The notes beneath the pieces are model-generated. The model searched no databases and had not been told where the DNA came from. It saw nothing but the letters and a program-made list of their open reading frames with translations. DNA of 35,711 nt from contig JAEYRK010000057.1 in NCBI GenBank assembly GCA_023435645.1, forward strand, positions 1-35,711. Direction: 5' to 3'. The DNA is from Bacillota bacterium. GTDB lineage: Bacteria; Bacillota; Clostridia; Lachnospirales; Lachnospiraceae. The position numbers were made by a program, and so were the translations under genes. Of this stretch, positions 33,127 to 35,711 are shown in pieces. Numbering within the stretch: the stretch's first letter is position 1; each line of letters begins with the position of its first letter.

Positions 33127-33390
33127 AATTGATAAAAGCGATGACGGAGACAGTAAGCATCCTGCAAAATTTCCAGCGAGCCGGGGATAGTGTAAGCCCG
33201 GTATGAGTAGCAGATGGCTGAAAATCACTCCCTAGCTGCAAGATCCAAAGGCAGTTTGCCCAGTAGGTTAAGCCGGTATCTACCGTTATTCAGATAATGT
33301 ATAGAAGCAGTTTACTGCAGAGTACGTGAAACAGGTGGTTAAATGACAGCATATGCTCTCATCCTTTTTCGGATGGGAGCTTTTTTATTA
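33127..33390 (+). ncRNA. T-box leader (isoleucine) of ileS
   Basis: The leader has the order of a T-box: a GATGACGGAGACAGTAAG start (kink-turn region), CGAGCC/GGCT of stem I with the GATAGTGTAAGC distal part, and the specifier ATC at 33224-33226 in the context GAAAATCA, an isoleucine codon. Stem III is GGCA-GTT-TGCC (33251-33260). The discriminator-binding TGGT (33336-33339) can pair with the ACCA end of uncharged tRNA-Ile. The terminator is GCTCTCATCC (33355-33364) with GGATGGGAGC (33371-33380) and TTTTTT. Uncharged tRNA-Ile would favour the alternative pairing GAGTACGTG/CATATGCTC (33320-33328 with 33350-33358), which excludes the terminator. The usual GGGTGGNACCGCG sequence is degenerate here. 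Confidence 0.88.
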
Positions 33391-33525
33391 TGGAAAGCAA
33401 GCAATCCAATCGATAAAAACCATCTGATATGGTAAAACCTATAGGTAAGAAACGGGATTGCTCTTAAGGAGCAGCAGATGAATATGAAAGAAATAGCAGT
33501 AAATCAGTATAAGGAGGAAAATGGC

Positions 33526-35711
33526 ATGTACGATAAGGTGACTACGGATTTGAACTTTGTCGAAAGAGAGAAGAAAACGGAGCAGTTTTGGAAGGAGAAT
33601 AAGATTTTTGAGGCCAGTATTGAAGAGAGAAGAGATGGGGAGACCTTCACCTTCTATGATGGACCGCCGACCGCCAACGGAAAGCCGCACATCGGCCATG
33701 TATTGACAAGAGTAATCAAGGATATGATTCCCAGATATCGAACAATGAAGGGCCATAAGGTGCTTCGTAAGGCCGGCTGGGATACCCACGGACTTCCGGT
33801 AGAGCTGGAGGTTGAGAAGAAGCTTGGCATTAACGGTAAGGATCAGATTGAAGCATACGGCCTAGAGCCGTTCCTGCAGGAATGTAAGGAGAGTGTATGG
33901 AAGTATAAGGGCATGTGGGAGGACTTCTCAGGAACTGTGGGCTTCTGGGCAGATATGGATGACCCTTATGTTACCTATCATAATGAGTATATTGAATCCG
34001 AGTGGTGGTCCTTAAAGCAGATCTGGGATAAGGGGCTGCTATATAAGGGCTTCAAGATTGTGCCCTATTGTCCTAGATGTGGAACACCGCTATCCAGCCA
34101 TGAAGTGGCTCAGGGTTATAAGGATGTGAAGGAAAAGTCCATCATCGCCAAATTCCGTGTAAAGGGAACGAAGGATGAATACATCCTGGCCTGGACCACT
34201 ACCCCCTGGACTCTGCCCTCGAATGTCGGTCTCTGCGTGAATCCGGAAGAGACCTATGTGAAGGTTAAGGTATTGGTGGATGCGAAGGGCAATGTCCTTA
34301 AGAAGGAGGGCTGCTCCTGCGGACACGACCACGGCCATGACCACGGGAAGGAAGCTGGGGAAGCTGTTGGATACGAGAAATATATCCTGGCAGAAGCGCT
34401 GCTGAAGGTTCTTGAAGGGGATTATGAGGTGGAGCAAACCTATACCGGCAAGGAGCTGGAGTTCACAGAATATGAGCCCCTATTTGACTATGCGAAGCCG
34501 GATCAGAAGGCCTACTTTGTAACCTGTGACAATTATGTAACGCTATCCGACGGTACCGGTGTCGTTCATATTGCGCCGGCCTTCGGTGAAGATGATAGCA
34601 GAGTCGGTAAGGCATATGATCTGCCCTTCGTTCAGCTGATCGACGGCAAGGGTGAATTCAAGCCCGAGGCTACCGATTTTGCCGGAATGTTCTGCAAGGA
34701 AGCCGATGAACCGATCATGAAAGCATTGGCGGCGAAGGGATTACTATTCAAGATCCTGAAGTTTGAGCATAGCTATCCGTTCTGCTGGCGCTGTGATACA
34801 CCGTTAATCTATTATGCAAGAGAATCCTGGTTCATAAAGATGACCGCTGTTAGGGATGAATTAATTGCCAATAACAACACAATTAACTGGATGCCGGAAA
34901 GCATCGGCCAGGGACGCTTTGGTGACTGGCTGAAGAATGTACAGGATTGGGGTCTCTCCCGTGACCGCTACTGGGGAACACCTCTTCCGATCTGGGAATG
35001 CGAGGACGGCCATCGTCATTGCATCGGAAGCATTGCAGAGTTAAAATCCATGTCCGAGAATTGCCCGGAGAATATTGAGCTGCATCGTCCCTTCATCGAT
35101 GAGGTAACCATTCGATGCCCGGAATGCGGTAAGCTGATGACCCGTGTGAAGCCCGTAATCGACTGCTGGTATGATTCCGGCTCCATGCCCTTCGCACAGT
35201 GGCACTATCCCTTTGAGAATAAAGAGGTTTTCGAGGATAATTTCCCTGCTGACTTTATCAGTGAGGCGGTGGATCAGACCAGGGGCTGGTTCTATTCCCT
35301 GCTGGCTATCTCCACCTTAATCTTCGGCAAGGCACCGTTTAAGAACTGTATCGTCCTTGGCCATGTACAGGATGAGAACGGACAGAAGATGTCCAAATCA
35401 AAAGGGAATGCGGTGGATCCCTTTGAGGCATTGGAGCAACACGGCGCGGATGCAATCCGTTGGAATTTCTATATCAACTCTGCCTTATGGATACCAAACC
35501 GCTTCCACCATGGTGCAGTTACGGAAGGGCAGAGAAAGTTCATGGGTACCCTTTGGAACACCTATGCCTTCTTTGTACTCTATGCCAACATTGATAATTT
35601 TGATGCTACAAAGTATACCTTGGACTACGAGAAGCTTCCGGTAATGGACAAATGGCTCTTATCCAAGCTGAATACCTTAGTAAAATCCGTAGATGAGCAC
35701 CTAGAGAATTA
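33526..35711 (+). CDS. ileS: Isoleucyl-tRNA synthetase (5' part, runs off the window)
   Basis: The first 728 residues of a class Ia synthetase that charges tRNA-Ile in the cytosol; the usual total is about 1,040. The HIGH motif is at about residues 55-58 in GPPTANGKPHIGHV, and the KMSKS motif is present (about residue 622) in GQKMSKSKGNAVDP. The editing domain lies between them and contains an unusual Cys/His-rich insert (residues 263-274, CSCGHDHGHDHG). The start at 33526 follows AAGGAGG by 8 bases and gives the family's typical MYxKV opening. Two in-frame ATGs (33478 and 33484) with a weaker AAGGAG are possible but less likely. Expression is controlled by the T-box leader. Confidence 0.96.
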   Translation, partial: MYDKVTTDLNFVEREKKTEQFWKENKIFEASIEERRDGETFTFYDGPPTANGKPHIGHVLTRVIKDMIPRYRTMKGHKVLRKAGWDTHGLPVELEVEKKLGINGKDQIEAYGLEPFLQECKESVWKYKGMWEDFSGTVGFWADMDDPYVTYHNEYIESEWWSLKQIWDKGLLYKGFKIVPYCPRCGTPLSSHEVAQGYKDVKEKSIIAKFRVKGTKDEYILAWTTTPWTLPSNVGLCVNPEETYVKVKVLVDAKGNVLKKEGCSCGHDHGHDHGKEAGEAVGYEKYILAEALLKVLEGDYEVEQTYTGKELEFTEYEPLFDYAKPDQKAYFVTCDNYVTLSDGTGVVHIAPAFGEDDSRVGKAYDLPFVQLIDGKGEFKPEATDFAGMFCKEADEPIMKALAAKGLLFKILKFEHSYPFCWRCDTPLIYYARESWFIKMTAVRDELIANNNTINWMPESIGQGRFGDWLKNVQDWGLSRDRYWGTPLPIWECEDGHRHCIGSIAELKSMSENCPENIELHRPFIDEVTIRCPECGKLMTRVKPVIDCWYDSGSMPFAQWHYPFENKEVFEDNFPADFISEAVDQTRGWFYSLLAISTLIFGKAPFKNCIVLGHVQDENGQKMSKSKGNAVDPFEALEQHGADAIRWNFYINSALWIPNRFHHGAVTEGQRKFMGTLWNTYAFFVLYANIDNFDATKYTLDYEKLPVMDKWLLSKLNTLVKSVDEHLEN

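Noticed and set aside
33478..33525. Alternative upstream start of ileS (ATG 33478 or 33484)
   Set aside because: An AAGGAG precedes it, but the better AAGGAGG before 33526 lies inside this extension and the family's typical N-terminus begins at 33526.

Overview
The window looks like chromosomal DNA of an anaerobic, spore-forming Clostridia member, most likely in or near the Lachnospiraceae (relatives of Lachnoclostridium phytofermentans). The evidence is moderate G+C with strong AGGAGG-type ribosome binding sites, the spore genes spoIIR and sipL (SipL is the clostridial SpoIVA partner), veg, a T-box in front of ileS, a Firmicutes-type glucose-6-phosphate isomerase, and several membrane or secreted proteins of lachnospiral type. 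I see no insertion sequence, prophage, CRISPR array, tRNA or rRNA. The gene content is ordinary core genome, so most of the less-described material lies in leaders, intergenic structures and unassigned small genes.

Layout, left to right. 1-4.6 kb (+): the tail of an unknown gene, a membrane-anchored PEGA-domain protein, a coiled-coil membrane protein whose ribosome binding site lies in a 14-bp inverted repeat, then pgi. 4.6-4.9 kb: a gap with a candidate structured RNA and a shared terminator. 4.9-5.5 kb (-): a TrhA/hemolysin III membrane protein. 5.8-8.5 kb (+): a DUF951 zinc protein, a HAD phosphatase, a cyclase-family hydrolase and an HD-GYP c-di-GMP phosphodiesterase. 8.7-10.2 kb (-): azlD and azlC led by an unknown small gene. 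10.3-11.4 kb (-): a 5TM-LYT/GGDEF diguanylate cyclase. So genes for making and for degrading c-di-GMP lie within 4 kb of each other.

11.5-16.2 kb: a small unknown gene, then a TetR regulator divergent from an MMPL/RND exporter and its secreted partner with heptad LxxG repeats, a typical self-regulated efflux locus. 16.5-19.6 kb (+): clpB and a PrcB-like lipoprotein. 20.0-23.8 kb (+): veg behind a near-perfect housekeeping promoter, sipL, an unknown helical protein preceded by a strong hairpin, and a membrane zinc-ribbon protein. 23.9-27.1 kb: an AadE-like nucleotidyltransferase (+), ispE and spoIIR (-), and a DUF1934 protein (+).

27.2-32.9 kb (all -): a CapA-family protein, a small membrane-anchored unknown, plsC with an 18-bp perfect palindrome in its leader, a VanY-like D,D-carboxypeptidase with an acidic calcium-binding-like tail, and pncB. 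33.1 kb to the end (+): a T-box leader with an Ile (ATC) specifier and the 5' two thirds of ileS, which carries an unusual Cys/His-rich insert.

No single island stands out as an obviously new system. The best candidates for undescribed biology are the promoter nested inside an RBS-sequestering repeat (1.82-1.89 kb), the candidate non-coding RNA after pgi, the plsC palindrome, the hairpin before the 22.4-kb gene, and the modified IleRS and VanY proteins. Promoters, RNA structures and functions given here come from reading the sequence by eye, without alignment or folding software.
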